This document shows, one piece after another, positions 11,061 to 22,540 of a DNA stretch of 64,000 bases. The notes beneath the pieces were generated by a model that saw only the letters and a list, made by a program, of their open reading frames with translations, did not search any database and had not been told where the DNA came from. This DNA is from Paroedura picta. Lineage: Eukaryota; Chordata; Lepidosauria; Squamata; Gekkonidae. The stretch lies in the NCBI RefSeq assembly GCF_049243985.1, contig NC_135382.1, positions 23,168,990-23,232,989 of the forward strand, read 5' to 3'. The stretch's first letter is position 1. Each line of letters opens with the position of its first letter. Made by a program: the position numbers and the translations under genes.

Positions 11061-11616
11061 TTTAAATTTATTTTTTCCTCTTTCTCCTCCTCTTCTTCTC
11101 ACCTACATATGCCTTTCAGTTTCCCACCTTTTGCTCCATCTCTTTGTTCCCCCCCTTCTTCTCAGACTCTAGTTTTGGGTTATTCCTTTCAAAAGCTTTT
11201 TACTCACCTCTTCGGTCTTCAGCAGGCCAAGCAGTTTGACCCGACAACCTCTTTGGGAGCCTCCACAGAGCAATGGGGCGGTCGGACAGCTATGCCCTCC
11301 TTCCCCCCGCCTGCTCTGTGCTTTGACAAGGATTCTCGGGCACACCTGCCAGATCTCGTGGTGCTGCAAAGACTGTCTTGGGCCAGCCAGACTTTTTCAT
11401 CTTTGAGCTTCCGCAGTCTGGCAGGAGTCACCTTCTCCTCTCGAGTCCCTGCCTTTCCCTCCCCAGAACTTGGTCCATCTGCTCTTAGGGGCTGCCGGGC
11501 TGCCCCCTCCCTACTCGACAACAATAAGTACCTCATAATTGAAGACAACGCATCATCAGTATTCTGATTAGATCATAATGACATGTCCCCAGGGCCATTC
11601 CACAATGCTCCTGGGA
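11061..11616. other. No gene recognised
   Basis: A 227-codon open frame passes through here, but it begins inside the array, crosses a SINE fragment and shows no domain. I regard it as a chance frame. Pyrimidine-rich patches continue to about 11170. Confidence 0.5.
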
Positions 11617-11790
11617 GGGGGAGAGGGTTGCCAACTCCTGTAGATGTTTGCACAGGGTGCAACCTGCGGAGAAAGGGGTTTGGGTCCTCAGTGGGGTGTA
11701 CGGTCATACTGTCCACCCTCCAAGGCAGCCATTCCCTCCAGGGGAGCTCTAGTCTGGGACCCCTCACTGGGGGGATCGTAAAGCTCAGTT
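11617..11790 (-). repeat. 'GTTGCCAAC' dispersed repeat, inverted copy
   Basis: Carries 'agggttgccaactcctg', 'gtccaccctccaaggcagc' and 'ccctccaggggagctct' in order, the reverse orientation of the copies at 1372 and 35310. Non-coding. Confidence 0.5.
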
Positions 11791-12124
11791 CTGACTGAAC
11801 TTGCTATAACCATGCTACGAAAGCAAAATTAGCACAGAAGTGTTCTCTGGGGAGGCAAGGGATTCTGGGAGACTCTAGCAGTGTACACAGAACCCAGGGC
11901 AGCAGATATTTGGAGGACACTTCTGCAGGGGCTGTTTGCCCCAGCCTGGATGCTACCGGGAAGCAGGTTTTTCCTTCACTTCCCCATAGCATAGTTGAGT
12001 TTTCTGGCATCTCCTGGTTTCCCCTGATTTTCTGTGATCTTTACCAAATCTGCTTTAGTTCAGCATTTGGGGGGAGTTTGCAACAACAACTGGGTGGCCG
12101 CCTAGTAGGTGGTAAAGCCTAGAT

Positions 12125-12190
12125 CAGGGGTAGTCAAACTGCGGCCCTCCAGATGTCCATGGACTACAATTCCCAGGAGCCCCTGCCAGT
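12125..12190. mobile_element. Half copy of the palindromic hAT MITE
   Basis: Starts with 'caggggtagtcaaactgcgg' and runs to 'aggagcccctgccag', which is exactly one arm of the palindromic element seen whole at 33700 and 62866. The second arm is missing. Confidence 0.75.
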
Positions 12191-12288
12191 GTGCATCACT
12201 TTATGCTTAGCAATACTGCTCTGCATTTGCCTGCCCACAGAGCAGCCATTTTGGAGACTTCCTGCTCCTTTGAGCACCATTCCCTTCC

Positions 12289-12555
12289 TGGTGTAGTGGT
12301 TAGGAACACAAACTTCTGATATGGCAAGCTGGGTTTACTTCTGCCCTCCTCCAAATGCAGCCAGCTGGGTGACCCTGGGATCGCTACAGCACTGATAAAG
12401 CTGTTCTGACTGAGCAGTAATATCGGGGCTCTCTCAGCCTCACCCACTTCACAGAGTGACTGTTGTGGGGAGAGGAAAGGGAAGGTGATCGTAAGCCGCT
12501 TTGAGACTTCTTTGGGCAGTGAAAAGCAGGGTATAAAACCCAACTCTTCTTCATG
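12289..12555 (+). repeat. tRNA-type SINE
   Basis: Starts 'tggtgtagtggttagga', which resembles a Pol III A box. It continues with 'atgcagccagctgggtgacc', 'cactgataaagctgttctga', 'ctcacccacttcacagagtg' and ends 'gggtataaaacccaactctt'. The same module order occurs at 21478, 47694 and 57456. The B box region is degraded in this copy. Confidence 0.7.
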
Positions 12556-12629
12556 GGACCTTTGATATGCCAAGCAGAGGCTCTTCTACTGAGCACTTCT
12601 TAAAGTCTTCAGGACAACGGAGAGATCCT

Positions 12630-12880
12630 TAGTGGAAGCTACCTCTTTCAGCCTCATCAACCTCACAGGGTGTCTGCTGTGGGGACAGGAAAGGGAAGGG
12701 GATTGTAAGCCACTTTGAGACTCCTTCTGGTAGAGAAAAGCGGCATATAAGAACCAGCTCTTCTTCTTCTTCAGTAATATCAGGGCTCTCTCAGCCTCAC
12801 TCCCTCACAGGGTGTCTGTTGTGGGGAGAGGAAAGGGAAGGTGACTGTAAGCTGCTTTGAGGCTTCTTCTTCTTCTTGCC
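12630..12880 (+). repeat. Two partial 3' copies of the same SINE
   Basis: 12640-12770 and 12775-12875 both contain 'ctctcagcctca', 'cacagggtgtctg', 'ggggagaggaaagggaagg' and end in a CTTCTT tract. They lie head to tail behind the fuller copy, so this small cluster may have grown by unequal exchange. Confidence 0.6.
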
Positions 12881-14280
12881 TCTAGAACAGTGACTAGTAT
12901 TACTAGGACTCTCTTTCTTCTCTCTTTCTATACAACACTGTATCTCTTCTTTAAAAAAAAAACTTTCTATTCCTTTAAGCTTTTTGGTGCTTTACTCCTT
13001 GTGCATATTTAAACTCTACCAACAAGCTGAATTGAATTGTGCCTGAAAAGTGAAGTTAAGAAAGGGATCTCTAGAAGGCAAATGGCCAGCGTCTCATCTG
13101 GATTAGCTGCTAGAGAAGCAGCATAGAGTCACGTTGTCAGTTAGCCAAGAGCATTGCAGAATAACAGGGTGTAAACAGAGTCCCCTGCAAGTCAATGGTG
13201 TTACATCATGCTTAGTTTTGATCCCTGCAGACTGAATGGGAGAACAGTTTAAAGCTTAGATGTCGGCTCAGGGTTGCTAGGAAGCACAGACAAAGGAGGA
13301 GACACAAAGCATCTTTGTTGGATCTTGAGGCATCGTGGCAGACTCATGGCTCTTTCTCAGCAATGGATTCGTCTCCAGAATGCAGCAGCAAAACCTCAGA
13401 ACAGAACTGTCACATGTCAGTATTGCTGACGGGCTGCTGAACAGGGTCGCCTTCTTTTCAGCTTGTCTACCAAAGCTACAAATCATAGCTCATAGAAATC
13501 ATAGAAATTCAGGGAGTGATGGAGCATCAGAGGGGACATTCCTGTTATTTTTATATGAACAAGAGGCCTGTCTTTTGTTAGAACAGCATTTGCATTCCAA
13601 AAGGCCTCACAATCACTTGGCTGTTTCCAGAAGGAAACACCAGAGGGTTTCTAAAAGACTTTCAATGTTAATTGGTAACTGCTATTGTAGTATTGCATTA
13701 TAATGCTGTGATGTTACAGCGCTATGGCGTTGTTTTTTTTTAAAGGCCTGTCGTTGCATAGTAGGGGAAATGGTAGCCACAAGGGGGTGACAAAAGAATC
13801 ATATTGCTGATGTGGGTGGAACCATATAAAAATGTACACTTTCCCCTCCCGAAAGCATGCTAATACACTTGGACTGTGTTCTCTTGGAAAAGATCATAAT
13901 CCAGGAGACTTGACAATGAGGATGCTGAAGACAGGTGGAACCTGAAAGGAGAATGGTTAGAGGTAGAGGTTGCGTAGATGCTCCAAAAACTTAAAATAAA
14001 GCTAAAAAGCAGCACTCCAACTTGGAAGTAAGGGTGGAGAAATCTCTTCTGTGGTTGAGCGGTCTATCTCACCTGTCTTACTGAGCTCCCCCTAGCAATG
14101 TCTGTGGTGGAGCAGTTGTTGGTGCTTTGGGGCAAGCCAAGCAAGCACACTTGTTCAACATTTGCTGGCTGAGTCATGCTGACTCCGAGGAGAATGAGAA
14201 GCTGTGATGCTGCTGGGTGGAAGCCAGAAGGATCAGCAGTCTTCCCGAAGTGCACCAACACAGCCGAAAACCACAGCATT
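12881..14280. other. No gene recognised
   Basis: Short frames only, the longest 122 codons at 13335-13703 without any recognisable motif. I see no tRNA, no splice-bounded conserved exon and no clear repeat. Confidence 0.45.
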
Positions 14281-14288
14281 GACTAAAT

Positions 14289-14424
14289 CAGGGGTAGTCA
14301 ACCTGTGGTCCTCCAGATGCCCATGGACTACAGTTCCCATAAGCCCCTGCCAGCAAACACTGGCAGGGGCTCATGGGAATTGTGGTCCATAGACATCTGG
14401 AGGACCACAGGTTGACCACCCCTG
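14289..14424. mobile_element. Palindromic hAT MITE with 8-bp target duplication
   Basis: A 136-bp near-perfect palindrome opens 'caggggtagtcaacctgtgg' and closes 'ggttgaccacccctg'. It is flanked on both sides by gactaaat (14281-14288 and 14425-14432). An 8-bp duplication and CAGGGG-type ends fit the hAT superfamily. It has no coding capacity and would need a transposase from elsewhere. Confidence 0.85.
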
Positions 14425-14682
14425 GACTAAATGAGTGGATCCATCTCAACATTTGCCCAAGTAACAGGGACAAGCAGAGGTGACCTGTCAGCGAAAGATG
14501 AGTAGACAATAAAGAAATTTCCAAGCTGGCGAAGGCAAAAACTTTATTCAAACAATAGAACAAGTTCCCAGGTATACAACCTCGTTTTCATATTTTACTT
14601 CACAAAATCAAAGTATATCATGTCTTTAGGCAGACCTTATATAACATTATATAACATTATATAACATAATAATAATAAAAAA

Positions 14683-14957
14683 GAGCCTCTTGTGGCGCAG
14701 AGTGGTAAGGCAGCCGTCTGAAAGCTTTGCCCATGAGGCTGGGAGTTCAATCCCAGCAGCCAGCTCAAGGTAGATTCAGCCTTCCATCCTTCTGAGGTCG
14801 GTAAAATGAGTACCCAGCTTGCTGGGGGGTAAACGGTCATGACTGGGGAAGGCACTGGCAAACCACCCCGTATTGAGTCTGCCATGAAAACGCTAGAGAG
14901 CGTCACCTCAAGGGTCAGACATGACCCGGTGCTTGCACAGGGGATACCTTTACCTTT
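14683..14957 (+). repeat. tRNA-derived SINE, near full length
   Basis: Starts 'gagcctcttgtggcgcagag' with an A-box-like 'tggcgcagagtgg' and a B-box-like 'gggagttcaatccc'. The body has 'cggtaaaatgagtacccagc' and 'gcaaaccaccccgtattgag'. The 3' end is 'acctttaccttta'. It is inserted in a run of 'tataacat' repeats that continue after it. Other copies are at 36085 and 55478, both on the - strand. Confidence 0.85.
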
Positions 14958-17490
14958 ATATAACATTAAAAATATATAAATTTTATGTAACTAAAATAGT
15001 TTTCTACCTTTATTTCTTAATCGTTTTTTTTTCAGGGATACTAACAAAGTCTTCAATACACTACCTAAATATGGAAACAAATATATACATTTTATATTTA
15101 AAAAATCTTACATCAAAAAGGGAATCATTAAGGAACATATGTCAAATGTACATACCTTATATTTTACACCTTATATTATATATTTTAAGCCATATAACTT
15201 GGGTCTGTTAATATCAAAGGCCTATGAAGGTAACTATCTTATAAATGACCCAAGTAACAGGGATAGGCAGACAGGAGGATGCTGGCAGGAGTTGAGTGGG
15301 AATAAAATGTGTCATTTGCCTGCCCATGACAAATCAACCTTCCTCCTTGGTCCCAATCCCCTGGCTGATTTCGCCTTTAAAATATCCCAACAGGGCTATT
15401 TCCTCTGCAGCTAGGCTCATTTCCCATTTTGAGTAAAAGTAAGGAAAAACAAAATCTATCAGTACAATGGGATAGGAAGATATGCAGGGAGAACTGCTAG
15501 AGCGGTGAAGTTTATGTAGCCTGTCCATTAATTCTACTTTGCAAGAGCTCTCCTGGTCCCTGCATTATAATGCCCGAAAAATTGGTTTGGGAGACTGGTG
15601 GTCTTTGTACACCTTGTTTACAAACACCCTCAGGTTCTGCACACTCTTCCCTGGGGGACATAAGGCTCTGTGCCACATTTGCAGGGTCCATGTTTGTAAA
15701 AATCTGTCAATCTACAAATTAACAGGCAAGGGAGCACCAAGTGAAACAAGACAGCAACAGTGAAGGTGGAGCTAAACCTTTGACAAGGTTTTAATGCCTT
15801 CTACTGAAGCTTTGTTTTTCAGATATGATCCAGATGCCCCACATTGAAAGCAGGTGGTGATATAGAAGGGAGAAGACCTGGCATGGATGGTTTTTATACA
15901 GCAAGAGCAATTCTCCCGTGTCCTGAACATTTACAGTTTACATTGGAGAATCTGTCCTACTTGGGGTTCCATGCGATTTTCCTGTCCCCAAAGTAAGAGC
16001 TTAGACCAATGAGTCCTTTCTTCAATCCTCTCCTTTCTGCTAGCTACACATCTGTAATGGGGTGGCTGTATTTGGACAGGGCCAATAATTGAAATCTTGC
16101 AGTGAATTCTTGGTTGGAAGGCATTTCTCCATCCATACTAAGGAATGTATTGTTCCTGCTTTGTTCTTATTCTGCCTTTTAGGAATGATTCCATGGATGC
16201 TTTTAAAAATGTCACAATGAGCTTCCAGAACTGTGTGTATACATAGCCAGCCCCCTCACCAGAGCATCATTAGACCTAAAAAAAAAAAAATCCGAGGTTA
16301 TGTTTTGCCTCCAGCGCATCAGAGTGTAACTACAAGGACCTGAGCATTTAAGATTGTGTGCACAGCTCAGATGTCTCATTCGAACTCAGATCTCTTTCAT
16401 TTTGCGAATTAATACTTCTGTTGGTGAGATCCAGGCTAAATTTTCCAGTAGCAGAATAGTTGCTTAACTGCCTCCCCCCCCTCCCCAGACCTGTTCAAGC
16501 CCAATGACCTCCTTAAAATGCTGCCTCTGGGGAGCTACTGTTATTACACATGCTGAAATTCTTTATCTGAGTCTTGGTTTGTTTCGACAGATTTCCACAG
16601 AATTGGAACACCCACACGTCTCTGGCTGTAGCTTTCTTGGCTCCTCACCCAGCTGACGTGAGATTGTCAGGGAGTGCCTCCCTCCCGAATTTCAGGCACA
16701 CGAATGTCTCCGTTCTTCAAGGCCACTGAAATTCTCTTTTGCACGGTAGAAGGAGTGGGTGGGGAGGTCTGCTATTTGGCAAAAACTGGAGCTTGCAGGT
16801 GAGGGGAATGAAAACTCTTCCTACCCCCAACTTTTAGTGCTTGGTCTTTTTTTTTTCTTTGCAGCTGCCCTGATTTCCATAATTGGAACCTGACTGGAGA
16901 AAAATGTTTCAAGCACCAAAATATGCACAGGAACAGAATTTAATTCCAGGAATATGCTGTTTCCCCCCTTACTGGGTCTACTCACTTATCTCCACATTTT
17001 TTCCTGCTTTCGAATGTTTGCTTGCTGAGACATTTATATCCCACTTTCCCCCCCAAGGGCGACCCAGCTGACATTTCATCCTTGCATCAACCCTGCGGGC
17101 AGGGCAGGCAAATCCGGCACGCCAGCTTCCCGCTGCCCTTCCTTGCTCTATTGCTGTAGTCAGGGTAAACAGCGACGGCCTTGGGTCTGCCTCTGCAGGC
17201 GGCAGCTTCATGTTCTTTTGCATGCAAAGCAGATAGGCCAGCATTCCTCTCCCGAACATTTTGCACTGTTGATGAGAGGGAGAGCACAGCAACTTTCCCC
17301 TAGTATACAGTCAATTTTAAAAAGTGAACAGTACTTCCTCTGTGCTTCAAGGAGAGAAGAGCCGTCAGAACTGTGCAATGGTGGACTGTATACAATTCCA
17401 CACACACACACCCCAACCCGTCAGTGATTCTTGAGGGAGAAACAAGGAAGTTACAGAAGGGTCCTTATTTCTAATGTGCAGTGGCTAGAG
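14958..17490. other. Gene-free stretch
   Basis: AT-rich around 14958-15250, then ordinary sequence. No domain, conserved exon or structural RNA was recognised. The longest open frames (up to about 104 codons near 17000-17290) look like chance. A (CA)n run lies near 17400. Confidence 0.45.
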
Positions 17491-17491
17491 A

Positions 17492-18018
17492 AGGTTTTCT
17501 CAACCAGGGTCTCGTGAAACCCTGGGGTTTCTTGACAGCCCTGGAGCAGTTTCCTGAATCAGTGGGAGTTCATTATTTTTTAATACATTTTTAAAATTTG
17601 TTAAACATTTATTGGGATATTGGCCACGGGGCTGTCACTGTGATGCAGTTAAATGGATGTTCTCACCATGTGTGTTCCATTGTTTTATTGTTCCTCTGTT
17701 ATGACTGTCTAGCTGTCGTTCAACTTACCATGTTATTGGTACTGTTTTTTTCTCCAGTTCCATGTAAACCACCCTGAGCCTCAGGGGAGGGCGGTATATA
17801 AGTATGGAAAATAAATAAATATCATATATATAGACCCACCCCTCCCCAACTGGCCAATGATGGGCCTGGAGGGGGTGGGGAGGGGAGGGGCTGCAGGTGG
17901 GCATGGACACAGCTATGCTTCCAAATCATATTCTGCACAATCTGCCATTTCTGGGGTTTCTCAAAGCCCAAAGAACATTTCAGGGGTTTCTCGATGGTAA
18001 AAATGTTGAGAAAAGCTG
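17492..18018. mobile_element. Inverted-terminus DNA element interrupted by a LINE tail
   Basis: Left end 'aggttttctcaaccagggt' and right end 'aatgttgagaaaagctggg' are imperfect inverted repeats. A LINE 3' tail is nested inside ('ccatgtaaaccaccctgagc', 'gggcggtatataag', about 17640-17820). The phrase 'ctcaaccagggttt' also occurs at 30080, showing a dispersed family. hAT-like is my guess; I could not define a target duplication. Confidence 0.55.
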
Positions 18019-18229
18019 GGTTAAATTGTCAGATTAGGATTTGGAAGACCCAGGTTCAAATCCCCACTCTGCCATGGAATGGCATCAATTAATATATGAA
18101 ATACTAGAGGGTACTCAGTGACCATAAAAATTGCCTGGGACTTTCCAAGATGGTACCTATTTATCTCTTCAAAACTATTCCCTTCAATGGGGCAAAAAGC
18201 AGCGTACTGGGTTCTTTTTGCCTCCTTTT

Positions 18230-18370
18230 ATCCTCACAGCAATCTTGTGAGGTAGGTTATGCTGAGAGACAGAGAATGAGCTCCCAGGAGGATTTATAGG
18301 CTAAATCAGGATATGAATCTGGATCTTCCAGACCCCAGCCTAATATTCTAACTGCTGCATACCAGGATGG
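18230..18370 (-). repeat. MIR/CORE-SINE-like fragment
   Basis: 'tcctcacagcaatcttgtga', 'ggtaggttatgctgag' and 'aatctggatcttccagaccc' follow the order typical of amniote MIR-like SINEs. Similar wording is at 25795-25950 and 49515-49590. Old and diverged. Confidence 0.5.
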
Positions 18371-19080
18371 CTTTCCTGTGGAGCACTCCAAGGGATGAGG
18401 AAAACCCAGCCAGTTTGGGGTAGTTAAGTCAGAGCTTTGCAGGAGACCCAAGAACCTGCCCCCTCCCAACAGCACCACCCTTTTCATATCACGAAGTACA
18501 CCCGAGAAATTCAGAGAAAACCTCTGAGAATTTCTTAGCTCTGTCAGCATCCAAGGTGCTCCTTCAGAGGACTGGGGAAACCATTGGCGTTGGCAGAGAC
18601 GCCATGCCCCCTTTCATGGTCTACACTGCCATTGCTCCTCATGGTTGGACTCCACAACCTGACTCTTGAACATCATCATCCCCAGACACACAATGTGCCA
18701 ATTGTGCGCACCACAGAACATGAAAAGCCGCTGGGCTGCATCTGCATTCGTCAGCCTGTTTCCACACAAACTCATCTGTTCAAAGGGAGACGATTCTCCA
18801 CAGTCAAGCTCTGTTTCCGCACCCGTGTGATGAAGGGGTGTGTGTGTGTTTGTGTGCGCGCTGTTGATTTCCATCCATTGCTGTGCCTCAGACATCAGCT
18901 GGCCGCGTCCTCCAAATCAGCCTCTGGAGCTCTGCGTGGGGAGCCGTTCTGTTTCCCGTGAGAACAGAAACTTTCACACCGTCTTGGCTTTTCTTTTCTT
19001 TCAAGGCAAAGATAACACTAAATAATCTGCATTGATTGTGGCTTCGTGTGGTTCAAAGTTGGAAACCAAACAAACCATTT
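18371..19080. other. No gene recognised
   Basis: Contains a short GT run near 18838-18862 and only chance frames. Nothing else stands out. Confidence 0.4.
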
Positions 19081-19099
19081 TCAGTAAATTTCAGGAATG

Positions 19100-19262
19100 T
19101 GATATGGTTAGAGGGGTGGGCAAGGTCCAGGGAACCTGGGTTCAAATCCCCCCAATTCCATGGAGACTTACTGGGTGACTTTGGGCCAGGGACACCCTGT
19201 CATCCCAAATCACTACTCTGCCTAGCCTACCTCACAGGGTTGTTGTCATGAGCATAAAATGG
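19100..19262 (+). repeat. Degraded SINE fragment
   Basis: 'gggttcaaatccccccaatt', 'gtgactttgggccaggg' and 'cctacctcacagggttgttg' are B-box-like and body phrases of the reptile tRNA-type SINEs seen elsewhere in the window. Confidence 0.45.
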
Positions 19263-19865
19263 ATGGAAGAGCAATGGTGTGGGGTGCTTTGGGTACTCAT
19301 TGGGAAAGAACAGTGGGGGTCAATATTTAAATTCAGAGAAATTGCATTGCTGTAAGCCAGCGATGCCTCTCTCACCCCAAATGTACTAAGCCTAACAGCA
19401 GACAGCGTTTTTTTTTTAAAGTTGGTTCGGTTTTGGAAAAGTTGGCTCATTTTTTATTTCAGGAAAGTCACAACACAGATGACATCAGATGTATTAGTCA
19501 TAGTTCTCTTCATTGCCTCACTGTTAATGGGAAAGCATTGTGTGGACTTCCAGACAGAACCACATCTAACTAATCTCACCTCTAAGTAAACAGGGTTTTT
19601 AGGGTTTGGGGTGCTTAAAAACCTGCACAACCTGTTTAACCAGAAATGACAGCAAGACTAAAAGAAATACACTTGGAGCTCAAAGGGCTTTTACACCCTT
19701 AAAAATCATTATCTGTCATAAGGCGGCATTATTTTATAATTCTTCCCTCCCCGCTACCCCTTGTTTCTTCTCTCTATCAACATTTATATTGTAGGCTCCT
19801 TGGAGGCAGGGCTCTGTCTCTCCTACTTATAGGAGAGGATAGAGCAAAGTTGTTCTCTCTTGCCC

Positions 19866-20116
19866 TGGATGTCTAAACATCCAGAAGAAGTTCCTGACAG
19901 AGCAGTTTCTCAGTGGAACAGGTTTCCTTGGGAGGTGGTGGGTTCTCCATCTTTGGAAATTTTTAATTAGAGTCTGGATAGCCATCTGACAGAGAGTGAG
20001 GTTTCAAGGTTACAGTGGATGAGCTGTGGATGACGGTTGTGGGTGTCCTGCATAGTGCAGGGGTTGGACTAGATGACCCAGGAGATCCCATCCAACTGTA
20101 TGATTCAATTAATCAT
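19866..20116 (+). repeat. CR1 3' end
   Basis: 'gaagaagttcctgacagag', 'tgggaggtggtgggttctcc', 'gcaggggttggactagatga' and the terminal 'ctgtatgattcaattaatc' match the well-known 3' end of CR1 LINEs, which finish in short 'atgattc' repeats. A second CR1 end lies at 59650-60040. Confidence 0.75.
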
Positions 20117-21477
20117 ACCCTGCCAAGTGCCATGTAAGTGATGAAGCTGAAGAAGCAGAGTTTTAGGTGCAGAATTGTCATTGAGTGTTAGAGCACATGT
20201 CTGTTCTTGGGAGATTTCACATCACAGCAACCCCCAAACGACAGTTAGGGTAAAGTCTGTGATCTTCAGACAAAAGGCAATTGCAGGTGTGCGATCAAAG
20301 GATGCATCTTGCAGGGACTGAGGTGGTGCCAAGTTATCTCTGTTCTGCAAAGCCTTTGGCTTTTAATTTCCACCTCCAGTTCTTATTGTGCTTCTATATA
20401 GCCATTGTTTGCTATGCAGACTGCAAAACTGGGGCTTCAGCCTCCCTAAACACAGCAAGACTCTCTTCTGATTTAACATACCTAGGATTTCACATGCAGA
20501 TTGCCTGGACGGCTGGGTTAATCTCTAACTTGGCTTCTGAATAAATCTCTCCTGGGAAGATCCAAAGAGTGGGGAAAGTTTCCTAGGAGAACCTGTCCTG
20601 TCCTGTCCACGGCTGGAAGCAGAAAACTTATACAGGTGGACCTCTGCTCTGCTCCCAGCAGGGCTCTCCTTATGTGTTTATCCAGCAAAATATTTTGATT
20701 GCCTGAAGAAAGAAGCCCTGTCTGCTCAAGCAGAAGATGCTTTTCAAAAGTTAATTATTTTTAAGAAAATCACTTTTTTAAAAAAAGTAGGGAGTGAGAG
20801 TTCCATTTTCGCAGAGGAATCCTCCTTTTTCCATGCGGGTGAGGGGAAATGCTTCTTTTATTAGGTTGTTTGCTGCAATAACCCCTCCCCCATCTAAAAT
20901 AGAAAAATCCAAAGATTTCTTCTCCCACAAATTATATACTGACTTTAAAAGATCAAGTAATTTAATGTTCTTTCACCAGAGGGCAAGTCCCCTTCTAAAC
21001 ATCCGTGGGATGGCACTGCAAAGTTGCTTGATTTATGGTGCCATCCTAAACTGAGATGTACCTTTCAATTCCATTGAAGTCAGCAGGTTGAGACAGGCAC
21101 AACTCTGCTCAGGATTACATGGTCAATTGCGTACCATCCTTGCAAATTACTTTTCTTCTCCCTCCCTGACCTGTTCTACCCACCCCACCCCACCAATATT
21201 TAGGTGATAAACTAAAGAGGAGCAGCAGGGACTTCTTTGGGCAATGTAACCATGGCTGGTTGGGTTTACCTCCATTCCATTTCTCCATTTTGCTTTTGGG
21301 CCCTTAACCTGGGAGCAAACCTTCCTGAAACACAGCCAGATTCTCTTCCGATTTCACATGCAGATTACCTTGGCAGTTGGGTTAATCTCTAACTCTGCTT
21401 CTGAATAAATCCCTCCTGGGAGGGGACAAAGAGCAGGTTCTTTCCTAGGAGAACCTGGCCTGGCCACTGCTGGTTCA
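20117..21477. other. Gene-free stretch
   Basis: No exon was recognised. A locally duplicated theme ('gattgcctggacggctgggt' near 20500 and 'gattaccttggcagttgggt' near 21362, each followed by 'taatctctaact') shows two related copies of an unnamed sequence about 0.9 kb apart. Confidence 0.4.
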
Positions 21478-21732
21478 TGGTTAAGAGCGGCATCCTTTTA
21501 ACCTGGAGAACCGGGTTTGATTTCCCACCACTTCCCATGCAGCAAGATGGATGAACCTGGGCTTGTCACAGTTCTCTCAGAGATGTTCTCTCAGAGCTCT
21601 CTCTACCCCATCTACCTCGCAGGGTGTCTGTTGTGGGGAGAGGAAGGGAAAGATGTAAGTAGGCCTCTTTGGGACTCCTTTGGGCAGAGAAAAGCGGGGT
21701 ATAAAATCCCAGCGCTCCGTCTTCTTCTTTTT
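21478..21732 (+). repeat. tRNA-type SINE next to the CpG island
   Basis: 'tggttaagagcggcatcc', 'gaaccgggtttgatttccc' (B-box-like), 'cagggtgtctgttgtgggg', and the end 'gggtataaaatccc'. It ends only a few bases before the GC-rich block begins. Confidence 0.65.
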
Positions 21733-21749
21733 GTGCCTTTCACAATATG

Positions 21750-22540
21750 GGAAGAACCCCCCTGTCGGCCGCAGGCGGAGAGTCCCTCCTGGCAAGGCGA
21801 CGAGTCCCCCGGGGGTTCAGTGACGAAGCCGCCCGTGCCGACGACGCCCCCTCGCAGCCGCGGAGGAGACTCGCGCCGCCCTTCCTGGCCGCTGCGTGGG
21901 CGCCGCCTCATTCCTTTCCGACCCAGCGGAGCGCTCCACCTGCCGCTGCGCCGCCGCCAGAGGAGGATCCGGGCTGCGAGCGCAGGGAAAGCGCCGCGGC
22001 CGGCAGGCGAGCCAGGGAACCCGCGCGGGGTTGGAGCTCGACGGCCAGGCGGCGCGGCGCTTCCAACGCTTGGTGGCCTCCCTCGGAGCGGACCCCCTTC
22101 GCCGCTGACGCCGGGTTGGGAATTCGGATTGGGATTGCGGCGCCTCTCTTCTCGCACGAAGAAGTAAGAGAATGGAAGCCCCCGGGGGGGGGGGGGGAGA
22201 ACGTCGTGGCCGCTTATGCCCAGTCGTGGCCGCTTATGCGTATTGCTGCGAGGCTTTCCCACCGCGCCGACCCAAGGGCGCATCCCGTGGCCCGTTCTCC
22301 AGGGCGCTGGCCGGTGCGCTTGATTGGGCGTCCCGGCTCATGGCCGCGCGGTTGACGGCGCAAGGGGTTGAACCGCGCCGCGGATGGCTCCCGGGAATGT
22401 GGGATGTATTGGAAGGGCCCCCTTTGTCCGCGTTGGGCTTCGAGGCCCGGTCTAGCCCCGCTGGAGCGCCTGGGAGTCCCCGTCCAGGCACTGCGCAGGC
22501 TGCAGGTGCCAACCCCCTGGACGGCTGCCTTTGACCTCTC
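21750..22540 (+). promoter_or_regulatory. CpG island, candidate distal promoter
   Basis: About 790 bp are strongly GC-rich and dense in CpG, in sharp contrast to the surrounding DNA. Open frames of up to 223 codons cross it on both strands, as expected where stop codons are rare; none shows a domain. A donor-like GTAAGA is present at 22165. The next gene downstream on the same strand is ADGRG1, whose first coding exon follows 19.4 kb later and is preceded by an acceptor-like site. A distal non-coding first exon here is therefore plausible but not shown. An island for an unrelated or non-coding transcript is equally possible. Confidence 0.6.

Noticed and set aside
10884-11567. 227-codon + frame
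   Set aside because: It begins in the array, crosses a SINE fragment and low-complexity sequence, and has no recognisable domain.
14683-14957. A functional tRNA gene
   Set aside because: The A and B boxes are kept, but no cloverleaf with an anticodon arm and acceptor stem can be drawn. The element is a dispersed SINE.
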